From positions 1 through 64,000 of the forward strand of contig CAUEMA010000008.1 in the NCBI GenBank assembly GCA_959018755.1: a stretch of DNA of 64,000 nucleotides, written 5' to 3'. How positions within the stretch are numbered: position 1 is the first letter of the stretch; each line of letters opens with the position of its first letter. Positions 1 to 7,541 of the stretch are shown here, in pieces. The notes beneath the pieces are model-generated. The model was given only the letters and a program-made list of their open reading frames with translations, did not search any database and had not been told where the DNA came from. Origin of the DNA: an uncultured Collinsella sp. (GTDB taxonomy: Bacteria; Actinomycetota; Coriobacteriia; Coriobacteriales; Coriobacteriaceae). Position numbers and translations under genes: made by a program.

Positions 1-74
1 CGGGATTGGTCAATCTCGGCCGACTATATTTGGCTAAATTATTCCGGCGCTAACATTGACAACCGCATAGCGGA

Positions 75-148
75 ACACGGCCCGCGCCCCGTCATATGAT
101 TTCTAGCGGCTAAACAACAAGTCATTGACGAAGGGGCGCGGGCCGTGT
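75..148. repeat. 16-bp perfect inverted repeat before transposase relic
   Basis: Arms at 75-90 (acacggcccgcgcccc) and 133-148 are exact reverse complements separated by 42 bases. The right arm runs into the GTG that would start the relic transposase at 145. It may be a left-end structure of the decayed insertion sequence or a transcription-blocking hairpin protecting it from outside transcription; the sequence alone does not decide. Confidence 0.6.
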
Positions 149-293
149 CTGCGAACATCTCGTCAATCGACGAGGAATCGTTGTGCAAGGACATAAGAAA
201 TCTGTTAGGAAGACCGTCGAGGAGACGCTCAACGCGCTGCTCGACGAAGTTGAGTACGAGCGGCTTTTCATAAGATCTTTCCCAATATATTGA
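145..293 (+). pseudogene. IS256-family (mutator type) transposase remnant
   Basis: Reading from GTG at 145 gives MSANISSIDEESL, then the frame shifts near 183 and continues as KTVEETLNALLDE and EYERL before a stop at 291-293. This pattern resembles the N-terminus of IS256-family transposases (a TVEETLNALLDEEAD...ERYER type segment). At least one frameshift and a short deletion before EYER are visible, and no catalytic DDE region follows. Bases 294-480 contain no recognisable gene, though parts may be further decayed IS sequence. Family recognition is from memory of the motif, so it is moderate. Confidence 0.5.
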
Positions 294-492
294 GGCCGAC
301 GATCGACAACGTACGCGCGCTGTTCTTTATCGTGCGGGACTCAGGGAAGTGGGCGGCGTGATGGTCGTGATGTTACTGGCGAATGGGGTCGAAGCTGGTT
401 GTGGTCGTTATCGAAGGCCATCGTTTTTTGCACGCTATCGCTGTCATACTGCTTTGCTTCCTCTGAACAATCCGTAGCCATCATGTTTCTCA

Positions 493-521
493 AATTATAA
501 ACAAGAAAACTGTTTATAATT
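493..521 (+). promoter_or_regulatory. Palindromic operator overlapping a -10 box
   Basis: AATTATAAAC (493-502) and GTTTATAATT (512-521) form a perfect 10-bp inverted repeat with a 9-base spacer. The right arm contains a consensus -10 hexamer TATAAT at 515-520, 24 bases before the GTG of the ATPase gene; a good -35 is not visible. The layout suggests a repressor or autoregulatory site controlling the downstream two-gene unit. The strong Shine-Dalgarno aaaggaggt lies at 532-540. Confidence 0.55.
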
Positions 522-544
522 GAATTGTCTAAAAGGAGGTCGTT

Positions 545-1756
545 GTGAAACTTCTTAAATTAAGAATTGATGGGGTCACGCTGTTTAAGGACAAGCGTTT
601 GGAGCTTGATTTTATTGCCGCTGATCGCGTTTTGAGCGATGAAGAAGGTAATTTTGCCGATGTGTTCCCGCTGCCGGCGGGATCCTCGCTCTATTCTCAG
701 AATGTAATGGGCGTTGTTGGCGTAAACGCATCCGGTAAGACAACGACTCTCAACCTTGTGCGCTTTGTGCTTGGCTATATGTCTGGCAGCTTTGTTATGC
801 GACGCTTTGCAACTGGTTCCGATGTCCTCGGAAACTTGGAGCGTCAGGTCAATGTTGCCTGTGTATTTTTCGAAAAAGGTTCGGTATATCTTATTGAATC
901 TCAACTTCGCAAAGTAGATGACCAAGCTGCAGATGATACTTCTTTTGCGGGATCGCTTACATTTGAGAACGAATGGCTTTGGAGATGTCCCACATCACGC
1001 GTCTCTAGAAAGGTCGTTTTGAATATCGAGCGTCTGAAGGATGTCTCTGAGCCTATCCTGGTTCGTGAGGGGCCTGCTGATGGCGACCTTGTTCTTAACG
1101 ATGCCCAACGAACTTTCTTGGATGACAACATGTCGATCGTGTCTGTCATCACGGGCAAAAAAATCGTCTCGGTGGAGTCTCCCGAGCGCACGCTGCCTTT
1201 GACGAGCTTGCCAACCCCTGTTGTTCAGGCTTTTGATCCGAGCGTAGAATATCTTGTCTGGAACAAGGAAAACCAAGTGTTCCATCTTAAGTTTAAGGGA
1301 GAACGAGCGGAGCGGGTGATGAATGTCGCGATCGCGACTTCTGTTCTGTCAAATGGAACGGTTTTGGGTGCGGAACTGGTCAATCAAGCGATAACTGCTC
1401 TCAGAAATGGGGGCTATCTGATTGTGGACGAGATTGAAACGGGTCTTAACAGATCGCTTGTAGGTACAGTGATTGAGCTTTTTGCTTCTCCCGTTACGAA
1501 CCCCCATGGGGCAACCTTGCTCTTTTCGACTCATTACTCGGAGCTTCTTGATGTGCTGAGACGTAAAGACAATGTATTTGTTCTTGTGCGCGACGATTCG
1601 TTTAAGACGGAGCTCATCAAATATTCCGAGCGTATCAATCGGATTGAGAACAAAAAGAGCGATGTGATCATCAACAATGTGATTAAGGGATCTATGCCTA
1701 AGTACCCCGACGTTCAAGCGATGCGCGAGTATGTTTGCGAGCACATCAATGGGTAA
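545..1756 (+). CDS. AAA15/ABC-type ATPase, putative defence-module ATPase
   Basis: A 403-residue protein starting at GTG 545 behind a strong AAAGGAGG. It has a Walker A GVNASGKT (59-66), an ABC-like signature LSNGT (268-272), a Walker B GYLIVDEIE (290-298) and an H-loop histidine in LFSTH (H330), the order seen in SMC/ABC-like AAA15 ATPases such as RloA, AbiL-type and PARIS AriA proteins. No membrane segment or transporter partner is present, so it is not a transport ATPase. The next gene overlaps its stop by 8 bp, so the two are translationally coupled. The region is visibly richer in A/T and in AAA/TTT codons than its neighbours, and an IS relic lies upstream, suggesting acquisition by transfer. 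Function in phage defence is inference from architecture. Confidence 0.75.
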   Translation: MKLLKLRIDGVTLFKDKRLELDFIAADRVLSDEEGNFADVFPLPAGSSLYSQNVMGVVGVNASGKTTTLNLVRFVLGYMSGSFVMRRFATGSDVLGNLERQVNVACVFFEKGSVYLIESQLRKVDDQAADDTSFAGSLTFENEWLWRCPTSRVSRKVVLNIERLKDVSEPILVREGPADGDLVLNDAQRTFLDDNMSIVSVITGKKIVSVESPERTLPLTSLPTPVVQAFDPSVEYLVWNKENQVFHLKFKGERAERVMNVAIATSVLSNGTVLGAELVNQAITALRNGGYLIVDEIETGLNRSLVGTVIELFASPVTNPHGATLLFSTHYSELLDVLRRKDNVFVLVRDDSFKTELIKYSERINRIENKKSDVIINNVIKGSMPKYPDVQAMREYVCEHING

Positions 1757-2333
1757 TCAGGCAAAAGACATTCTATCAAGTCGTTTTGTCTTGTTTGGCT
1801 GTGAAGGAACTGCAGAGGGTGCCGTTATTCAGGTGTTGTATGACAACGATTTGTTGATCGTTCCAAGAGAACGAGTGGTCAAAGACGCTCTCATTGTCGA
1901 TCGTCCTTACACGCGAAAACGCAAGGCGTCCGAAATTGCAAACGACTATTTCTCAATGAACTACGAGACTGCTGGGGCTGAAGGACTTGCGGTCGCACGG
2001 ATTGTGGACAGCAGCGCTCCCAAGTTTGAGTTTCCAAAGCGCAGACAGAACGGCACTAAAGTGCTGAGTTTTGTTACGCGGCCGGAGATTGAGATGCTTG
2101 TGATTCACGCCGAGGGTGCTTATCGGGATTGGGGAAATGCGACCAGAAGGGACAGGCAACTTAGGCCTAACGAATTCTGCAAACAGCGTCTTGGACTAGG
2201 CAAAATTAAAGAGAAGGACTTTCTTGAGGAATATTGGGGCAACGGCGAGAAACTTGTAAAAGCAATTAAAGCTCATGCGGAGACGAGCAAGCGAAAGAAT
2301 GGAGAGCTTCTGCTGGTTGACTTGTTGAAATAG
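1749..2333 (+). CDS. Small TOPRIM/RloB-like protein, partner of the ATPase
   Basis: 194 residues from ATG 1749, which overlaps the upstream stop (TAA 1754-1756); an in-frame TTG 18 bases earlier is less likely. Visible motifs are CEGTAE (E19 and E23) near the N-terminus, RIVD (D87) after a helical stretch, and TRPEIEMLVIH (110-120), which parallel the acidic EGxxE/D, the D-containing strand and the FExWxLxH-like segment of RloB/DUF4435-type TOPRIM-fold proteins. The C-terminal third is Lys/Arg rich (EKLVKAIKAH, TSKRKNGELL). Coupling to an AAA15 ATPase fits two-gene abortive-infection modules in which the ATPase holds or triggers a TOPRIM nuclease. I do not recognise it as a named family member; the catalytic role is inferred. 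Confidence 0.6.
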   Translation: MGNQAKDILSSRFVLFGCEGTAEGAVIQVLYDNDLLIVPRERVVKDALIVDRPYTRKRKASEIANDYFSMNYETAGAEGLAVARIVDSSAPKFEFPKRRQNGTKVLSFVTRPEIEMLVIHAEGAYRDWGNATRRDRQLRPNEFCKQRLGLGKIKEKDFLEEYWGNGEKLVKAIKAHAETSKRKNGELLLVDLLK

Positions 2334-2350
2334 CAGTTAAGCGCCCGACG

Positions 2351-2472
2351 GAAGTATGCGGTAAATTCCTGAACCCTCGAGCGCACTGCCCTTTTCATTA
2401 AAAGAAACCGCAGGTAGAAGCGTTGCTGCTATCAAATGTGGTCGGCATGTCTAGAATTTGACGCATACTTCT
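2351..2472. repeat. ~122-bp element with 18-bp imperfect terminal inverted repeats
   Basis: The left end 2351-2368 starts GAAGTATGCG and ends AAATTC; the right end 2455-2472 is its reverse complement at 16 of 18 positions (only the two central bases differ). No reading frame of note lies between. Size and ends suggest a MITE or a dispersed extragenic repeat. It sits at the junction between the putative defence pair and the pel operon. No target-site duplication is evident. Confidence 0.5.
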
Positions 2473-2560
2473 GGGTTGGGTGCTCATTTAGCACTCTTGT
2501 CGCTCCCGCATCCTCTGAAGATGTTCTTAAAACAGTTTTAATAGTTGCCTTCGACCTACA

Positions 2561-2591
2561 TTGACAGCGTACAATACGAACGTTTGACTAT
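2561..2591 (+). promoter_or_regulatory. Candidate promoter of the pel operon
   Basis: TTGACA (2561-2566) is a consensus -35; the best -10 after it is GACTAT (2586-2591) with a long 19-base spacer. TACAAT at 2570-2575 is an alternative -10 with TTGCCT at 2545-2550, also 19 bases away. The only large non-coding gap upstream of the eight-gene pel operon is here, so a promoter is expected, but the exact hexamers are uncertain. Confidence 0.35.
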
Positions 2592-2623
2592 GGCAAATAT
2601 GGAATTAAGGGGAGGTGCGCGCC

Positions 2624-4762
2624 GTGGAAGTGCTGGTTGTTGGCAATACCGCATATGTTGACGATGACTTTTGTTCCAAGGCGTTCCCCGGGTACCACGT
2701 TAAGGTCGTAACCGCCGCGGATGCACATCGCGACGAGTCGTCGCCCCATGCCTCATGGAAAGAGCTTCTGCAACACCTGGATCAGGCCTATGAGTTCGAC
2801 CGCGTGGTCTATCTGTCTAACTACCTCACGCCGCATACCGAGACCTTTGGCGACATCGAGCTGCTGCGTTCGGTCTTTCGTGCGTGCATGGGTCGACGGG
2901 TCCAGCTGCTGTATGTAGCCGGGCCCGCGGGCGCTGAGGGTGCCGCCGATGCCACAGAGCAAACGGGCAAGGGCATTATCGCCCGCGTGGCCAACGACCT
3001 GTGCCGCTACTACGCTGCGCGCGAAGACGTTCAGGTAAAGATTCTTCGCGTGCCTTTCCTGTACACTGCCTCCGTCGCACTGGAAGATCCGTTTTTGGTG
3101 CCGTTGTTCGACGCGTGCTCAACCGGATCGGTCGCTCTGCAGGGCGAGAAGGATGCAACGTTTCCCCTGCTGTGCGCCGAGGAGCTCGCGGTGCTGGTGC
3201 GCCGCATCTTTGACAGCTGGGATGCCTCCTTTGAGACCCTCGATGTTGCCGATACCTTCCATCACACGTCAGGTGAGGTGGGCGAGGCCCTTAAGGCGCT
3301 GTTCCCAGAGCTCTCAGTTGCCTATGGCGATTCTGCCGGCTATGCCCTGCCCGTCAGCGACGTCGCCCGCGTTCGCTATGGCTGGTTTCAGCGCTACGAC
3401 CTGCTGCACGACCTCTCGACCATTCAGGCTCGCTGGGATGCTGGCCGCGCAAAGAAGGTCAACCCCTTGCGTGCGGCCATCGACCGTATCCAGATGCGCA
3501 CGCTGCCTATTAAATGCCTAGAGACGGGCGTTGCCTGGGTCCTGTTCGAGGTGCTGGAGCATCTGTTCTCCCAATCGGCCCAGCTCAACGTGCTCGATTA
3601 TCGCCTGCTCTACGTCGTGCTCATCGGCACGCTGTATGGCCTGGACTTTGGTCTGGTTGCGGCGCTGCTGGCATCGGTGGGCTTGGCCGTAAGCTACTTT
3701 ACCCAATACGGATATACCTTTCAGGGCCTGTTCTACGAGCCGTCCAACTGGCTGCCGTTTATCGCGTACTTTGTTGTGGGTGCCGTGTGCGGCTATGTGC
3801 AGCTGCGTAACAGCGAGGCCGTTAAGGTGGAGCGCGACCAAAACGAGCTCGTGCGCAATCGTAATACGTTCCTCACGCAGCTCTACCACGATGCCATCGA
3901 GGACAAGCGCACCTACAAGCGCCAGATTGTGGGGCGTCACGATAGCTTTGGCAAGATCTTTGCCGTGACGCAAGAGCTCGACGTGCTCAACCCGCGCGAT
4001 ATCTACCGCAAGTGCTGCGAGCTCATGGGTGAGATTCTCGAAAACGATTCGGTGACGATCTACCATGTTTCGGGCGGGGCGTTTGCACGTCTGGTGGCGG
4101 CGAGTCCCGTGGTTGCCGAATACGCCCCGCGCTCGCTTGCGCTTGAGCAGCTTGCGCCTCTTTTGGGCGGCGGCGGTCGTTCGAACCTGTGGGTGAACCG
4201 CGAGCTGACGTCGGGGCTTCCCATGTTTGGATACACGATCGAACGCGATGGGGCACCCGCCGTGCTGATCTTTGTGCACCACGCGGCCGAAAACCAAATG
4301 ACGCTCTATTACCAAAACCTGTTCCGCATCCTTTGCGGCCTGGTCGAAAGCGCGCTGGGCCGTGCCTTCGATTATGAGGCCGTGGCGCAGGATAAGCGCT
4401 GCGTCGACGGTACGTGCGTGCTCAAGCAGGCGGCCTTTGGTCAGGAGCTTGCGGCCGAGCAGGCGCTGGCAGACAACAAGATGGGAAGCTTTTTGCTCCT
4501 TCGCGTGGTGCCGGGTATGGAGCCTATCGGCGAGCTGGTGGGCGCGATTGGCTCGGCGATCCGCGAGAGCGATGCGGCGGGCCTGGTCGACGGCGACATA
4601 CTCTACCTGCTCATGCGCCAGGCAAAGGCGTGCGATTTGCCCATTATCCGCGAGCGCCTGAGCGCCAAGCAAATTGCGGTGGAGCCCGTCGACGGCGAGG
4701 ACATCGTGGCGCTGCTGCAGCACATTGCCGACGCCGGTGACGGCGAGGGGGATGTCGCTTGA
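2624..4762 (+). CDS. pelD: PelD-like c-di-GMP receptor with SDR-like N-terminal domain
   Basis: 712 residues from GTG 2624, chosen because AAGGGGAGG (2607-2615) is 8 bases upstream; the longer frame's GTG at 2615 overlaps that Shine-Dalgarno. Domains in order: an SDR/NAD-epimerase-like region (about 1-260) whose glycine motif is degraded (VVGNTAYVD); four predicted membrane segments (about 298-393); a charged linker; a GAF-like region (about 435-580); and a degenerate GGDEF region (about 600-705). The GGDEF signature is replaced by VDGDI, but the inhibitory-site motif RESD (R647-D650) keeps its position before it. Known PelD proteins bind c-di-GMP through such an RxxD to activate Pel synthesis. 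First gene of a tightly coupled operon with pelE-, pelF- and pelG-like genes. The N-terminal SDR-like domain is absent from Pseudomonas PelD. Confidence 0.78.
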   Translation: MEVLVVGNTAYVDDDFCSKAFPGYHVKVVTAADAHRDESSPHASWKELLQHLDQAYEFDRVVYLSNYLTPHTETFGDIELLRSVFRACMGRRVQLLYVAGPAGAEGAADATEQTGKGIIARVANDLCRYYAAREDVQVKILRVPFLYTASVALEDPFLVPLFDACSTGSVALQGEKDATFPLLCAEELAVLVRRIFDSWDASFETLDVADTFHHTSGEVGEALKALFPELSVAYGDSAGYALPVSDVARVRYGWFQRYDLLHDLSTIQARWDAGRAKKVNPLRAAIDRIQMRTLPIKCLETGVAWVLFEVLEHLFSQSAQLNVLDYRLLYVVLIGTLYGLDFGLVAALLASVGLAVSYFTQYGYTFQGLFYEPSNWLPFIAYFVVGAVCGYVQLRNSEAVKVERDQNELVRNRNTFLTQLYHDAIEDKRTYKRQIVGRHDSFGKIFAVTQELDVLNPRDIYRKCCELMGEILENDSVTIYHVSGGAFARLVAASPVVAEYAPRSLALEQLAPLLGGGGRSNLWVNRELTSGLPMFGYTIERDGAPAVLIFVHHAAENQMTLYYQNLFRILCGLVESALGRAFDYEAVAQDKRCVDGTCVLKQAAFGQELAAEQALADNKMGSFLLLRVVPGMEPIGELVGAIGSAIRESDAAGLVDGDILYLLMRQAKACDLPIIRERLSAKQIAVEPVDGEDIVALLQHIADAGDGEGDVA

Positions 4763-5664
4763 TCTCGCTTGTCGTTGCTGCTGTCTTGCTGTTGGTTCAT
4801 GCGCTGGTTTGCCTGGTGCTGTGGACGCTTATGAAGTTGGGCCTGCTGCCGGTGCGCGGGCATATGTTGGCCGTGATGGTGCTCGTGCCGTTGTGGGGCC
4901 CGCTGCTGGTGGTGCTGCTTATCGCGCGCAGTGCCGTGTTTGGCACGGACCTCAAGGACGCCACGTTGGAGTCGCTGCGCATTAATGACGAGCTGCATCG
5001 CAGCATCTTGGTGCACGACCGTGAAGCCGATGCAGGCGTTATCCCGCTCGAGGAGGCGCTCATCGTCAACGACCCGGCAGACCGGCGCCGCTTAATGCTC
5101 TCCATGCTCACTGAGGAGCCCGATGCGTACCTGGCTCAGCTGCAAGCAGCTAAGCTGAACGATGACGTAGAGGTGGCGCACTATGCCGCGACGGCGGTGG
5201 CGCAGATCTCCAAGGAGTCCGACCTTAAACTACAGCAGCTGGAGCACGCCTTTAAGACCGACCCGAGCGCGCATAATCTCAATGAATACTGCGATTTTCT
5301 TGGTGAATACTTGGACTCGGGCTTGGCCGAGGGACGCGTGGCTCAGATTCAGCGCCAACAGTACGCGTGCCTGCTTGCGCGCCGCTGCGAGCGCGAGAAC
5401 TCCGTTGAGCTGCGTATTCGTTATGCCGCGGCGCTAGCTGATGTCGACCAGATCGATGAGGCGCAGGCCGTGACCGACCAGCTGGTGCTCGACGCGCCCG
5501 AGGAGCAGGAGGTTTGGATGCTTTGCCTGCGCCTGGCGGTGATGCGCCGCGATGGTGACGAGGTTCAGCGTGTGATCGATGCGATTGATAAACAGCATGT
5601 GTACTTGAGCGCCGCCAACCGCGAGGAGCTGGCTTTTTGGCGCAACGGAGAGGAGGCCCGATGA
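4759..5664 (+). CDS. pelE: PelE-like membrane protein with TPR-like helices
   Basis: 301 residues from TTG 4759, overlapping the pelD stop by 4 bp and preceded by gaggggg at 4746-4751. Two hydrophobic segments occur at about 3-25 and 34-56, followed by a soluble helical region with TPR-like character (AQLQAAKLNDDVEVAHYAA, LNEYCDFLGEYLDSGLAEG, ALADVDQIDEAQAV). PelE proteins have exactly this layout, two membrane helices plus TPRs, and act as scaffold in the inner-membrane Pel synthase complex with PelD, PelF and PelG. Sequence conservation in PelE is low, so the name relies largely on topology and on its position directly after pelD. Confidence 0.65.
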   Translation: MISLVVAAVLLLVHALVCLVLWTLMKLGLLPVRGHMLAVMVLVPLWGPLLVVLLIARSAVFGTDLKDATLESLRINDELHRSILVHDREADAGVIPLEEALIVNDPADRRRLMLSMLTEEPDAYLAQLQAAKLNDDVEVAHYAATAVAQISKESDLKLQQLEHAFKTDPSAHNLNEYCDFLGEYLDSGLAEGRVAQIQRQQYACLLARRCERENSVELRIRYAAALADVDQIDEAQAVTDQLVLDAPEEQEVWMLCLRLAVMRRDGDEVQRVIDAIDKQHVYLSAANREELAFWRNGEEAR

Positions 5665-7541
5665 GCGTGGTGCAGCATATCCGCGACCGTGCGGGCCATT
5701 TTCGCTGGATGGGACTGCTCGTGGTGTGGGCGGTCTTTATTGCCATGGCCGCCGTGCTGCTGGTGGAGCGCGCCGGCGTGCAGTACAGTGCGGGCCAACA
5801 TAAGCTGGGGATGCTTGCCGCCAACGATGCGGTGCCGGCCTCCTCGGCGATATTTGGCCAAAAGCCCAGATGCCTGGTCATTACCGATTCCGATCAAGCC
5901 GGCGTCGAGGACGTAAAGGAGCAGTTTGACCAGATCCTGCTCGACATGAAGATCGCGCACCGCGACGTGGACCTTGCCCTGGATGGCGCGGATGCCATTC
6001 CCTCGCTGGCCTCCTACGATCGCGTTATTTTGCTCATGCCGTCGCTCGATAGGCTCGGTACGCACCTGACCGACATTATGAGTTGGGTGAGTGCCGGCGG
6101 TTCGCTTATGCTCGCCATGCCGCCGGACAACTCGAGCTATCTGCAAGTGATTGCCCCCAAGCTTGGCATTGAATCGGCCGGATATGACTATGTAAAAGCC
6201 GAAAGCATTGTGCCGAGCGAGGACTTTATGCTGGGCGGGGGAGAGCGCTACGAGCTCTCGGACCCCTTTGATTCGTCGCTTTCGGTTTCGCTGCGCGAGA
6301 CGGCGCGTGAGTGGGCTAAGACCGGCGATGCGGGCGCCCCGCTCATTTGGTCGAATGATTGCGGTAGCGGACGCACCGTGGTGTGCAATATCGGTGTCTA
6401 CGACAAGGTCATGCGCGGTTTTTACGCCGCGGCGATCAGCCTGCTGGGCGATGCCACGGCCTATCCGGTCATCAACAGCGCCGTGTTCTATTTGGACGAC
6501 TTTCCCAGCCCCGTGCCCTCGGGCGACGGCACCTACATCAAGCGCGACTACGGGCTTTCCATCGCCGACTTTTATGCCAAGGTCTGGTGGCCCGATCTGC
6601 AAAAGCTCGCGCAAAAATACGACATTCGCTATACCGGCGTGATGATTGAAAACTACGAGGACGCGGTCAACCAGACCGAGCCCGCGCGCCAGGCCGATAC
6701 TACGCAGTTCCGCTACTTTGGCGGCATGCTGCTGCAGATGGGCGGAGAGCTGGGCTTTCACGGTTACAACCATCAGCCGCTGGCGCTCTGGGACACCGAC
6801 TATGGCACGCTGTACGACTACAAGACGTGGAAGAACAAGGAGACGCTCGTCGCGTCTCTCAACGAGCTCATCGCCTTCCAGGACGAGGTACTGCCCAACG
6901 CGCACGGCTCCGTCTACGTGCCGCCGTCGAATATCCTTTCGGCCCGCGCGCGCAAGATTATCGGCACCGATGTTCCGCGCATTAAGACCATTGCCAGTAC
7001 GTATTTTGAGGATGGCACGGATCTTCCGTACGTGCAGGAGTTTGGCGTGGCGAGCGATGGCATTGTGGAGCAGCCGCGTATTGTCTCGGGCGGCATGGTC
7101 GGCGATTCCTATATGCGCCTGGCTGCCGTGTCCGAGCTCAATATGCACTACGTGAGCACGCACTTTATGCACCCGGACGACCTGCTCGATCCCGATCGCG
7201 GCGCTACAGAGGGCTGGGAGGTCTACAAGGGCGGCCTGACCGACTACCTGGACTGGCTTTCCAAGTCTGCGCCCGACCTGCGTCGCCAGACCGGCTCGGA
7301 ATGCTCGGGTGCCATCCAGCGCTTTTCGTCCGTAACGGTGAGCGTGGATACAGATGCGGATGCCTGGACGCTCAGTCTGGGCAATTTCCACGACGAAGCG
7401 TGGCTCATGTTCCGCGCCAATAACGGCGAGCCGGGTGCAGTCGCGGGTGGCGAGATTACGCATCTGACGGGCGACCTGTACCTGGTCAAAGCCACGGACA
7501 AGACGGTGACCATTGCGCGCAAGGAGGGTGGCGACAAATGA
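5661..7541 (+). CDS. DUF2194-type membrane-anchored polysaccharide deacetylase-like protein (PelA deacetylase role)
   Basis: 626 residues from ATG 5661, overlapping the previous stop (ATGA) behind GAGAGGAGG (5648-5656). One N-terminal membrane anchor (about 12-34) precedes an extracellular protein. Residues about 60-220 look like a GATase/ThuA-type flavodoxin-like domain (CLVITDSDQAGVEDV, ILLMPSLDRL). A deacetylase-like barrel follows, with FYLDDFPSPV giving the Asp pair and GFHGYNHQPL the His-containing metal motif of NodB-fold enzymes. Gram-positive pel loci carry a stand-alone deacetylase in place of the fused PelA hydrolase-deacetylase, which fits. It would N-deacetylate GalNAc/GlcNAc units of the exported polymer. 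No glycoside hydrolase domain is visible. Whether all catalytic residues are intact needs an alignment. Confidence 0.68.
   Translation: MSVVQHIRDRAGHFRWMGLLVVWAVFIAMAAVLLVERAGVQYSAGQHKLGMLAANDAVPASSAIFGQKPRCLVITDSDQAGVEDVKEQFDQILLDMKIAHRDVDLALDGADAIPSLASYDRVILLMPSLDRLGTHLTDIMSWVSAGGSLMLAMPPDNSSYLQVIAPKLGIESAGYDYVKAESIVPSEDFMLGGGERYELSDPFDSSLSVSLRETAREWAKTGDAGAPLIWSNDCGSGRTVVCNIGVYDKVMRGFYAAAISLLGDATAYPVINSAVFYLDDFPSPVPSGDGTYIKRDYGLSIADFYAKVWWPDLQKLAQKYDIRYTGVMIENYEDAVNQTEPARQADTTQFRYFGGMLLQMGGELGFHGYNHQPLALWDTDYGTLYDYKTWKNKETLVASLNELIAFQDEVLPNAHGSVYVPPSNILSARARKIIGTDVPRIKTIASTYFEDGTDLPYVQEFGVASDGIVEQPRIVSGGMVGDSYMRLAAVSELNMHYVSTHFMHPDDLLDPDRGATEGWEVYKGGLTDYLDWLSKSAPDLRRQTGSECSGAIQRFSSVTVSVDTDADAWTLSLGNFHDEAWLMFRANNGEPGAVAGGEITHLTGDLYLVKATDKTVTIARKEGGDK

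Noticed and set aside
2615..2623. GTG at 2615 as start of pelD
   Set aside because: It lies within the Shine-Dalgarno sequence itself; the next GTG at 2624 has the correct spacing.
5565..7463. Long minus-strand open frame opposite the deacetylase-like gene (632 codons)
   Set aside because: It is the antisense shadow of a high-GC gene with clear start, Shine-Dalgarno and family motifs; composition is the low-information His/Arg/Gly/Ala type seen in other shadows.
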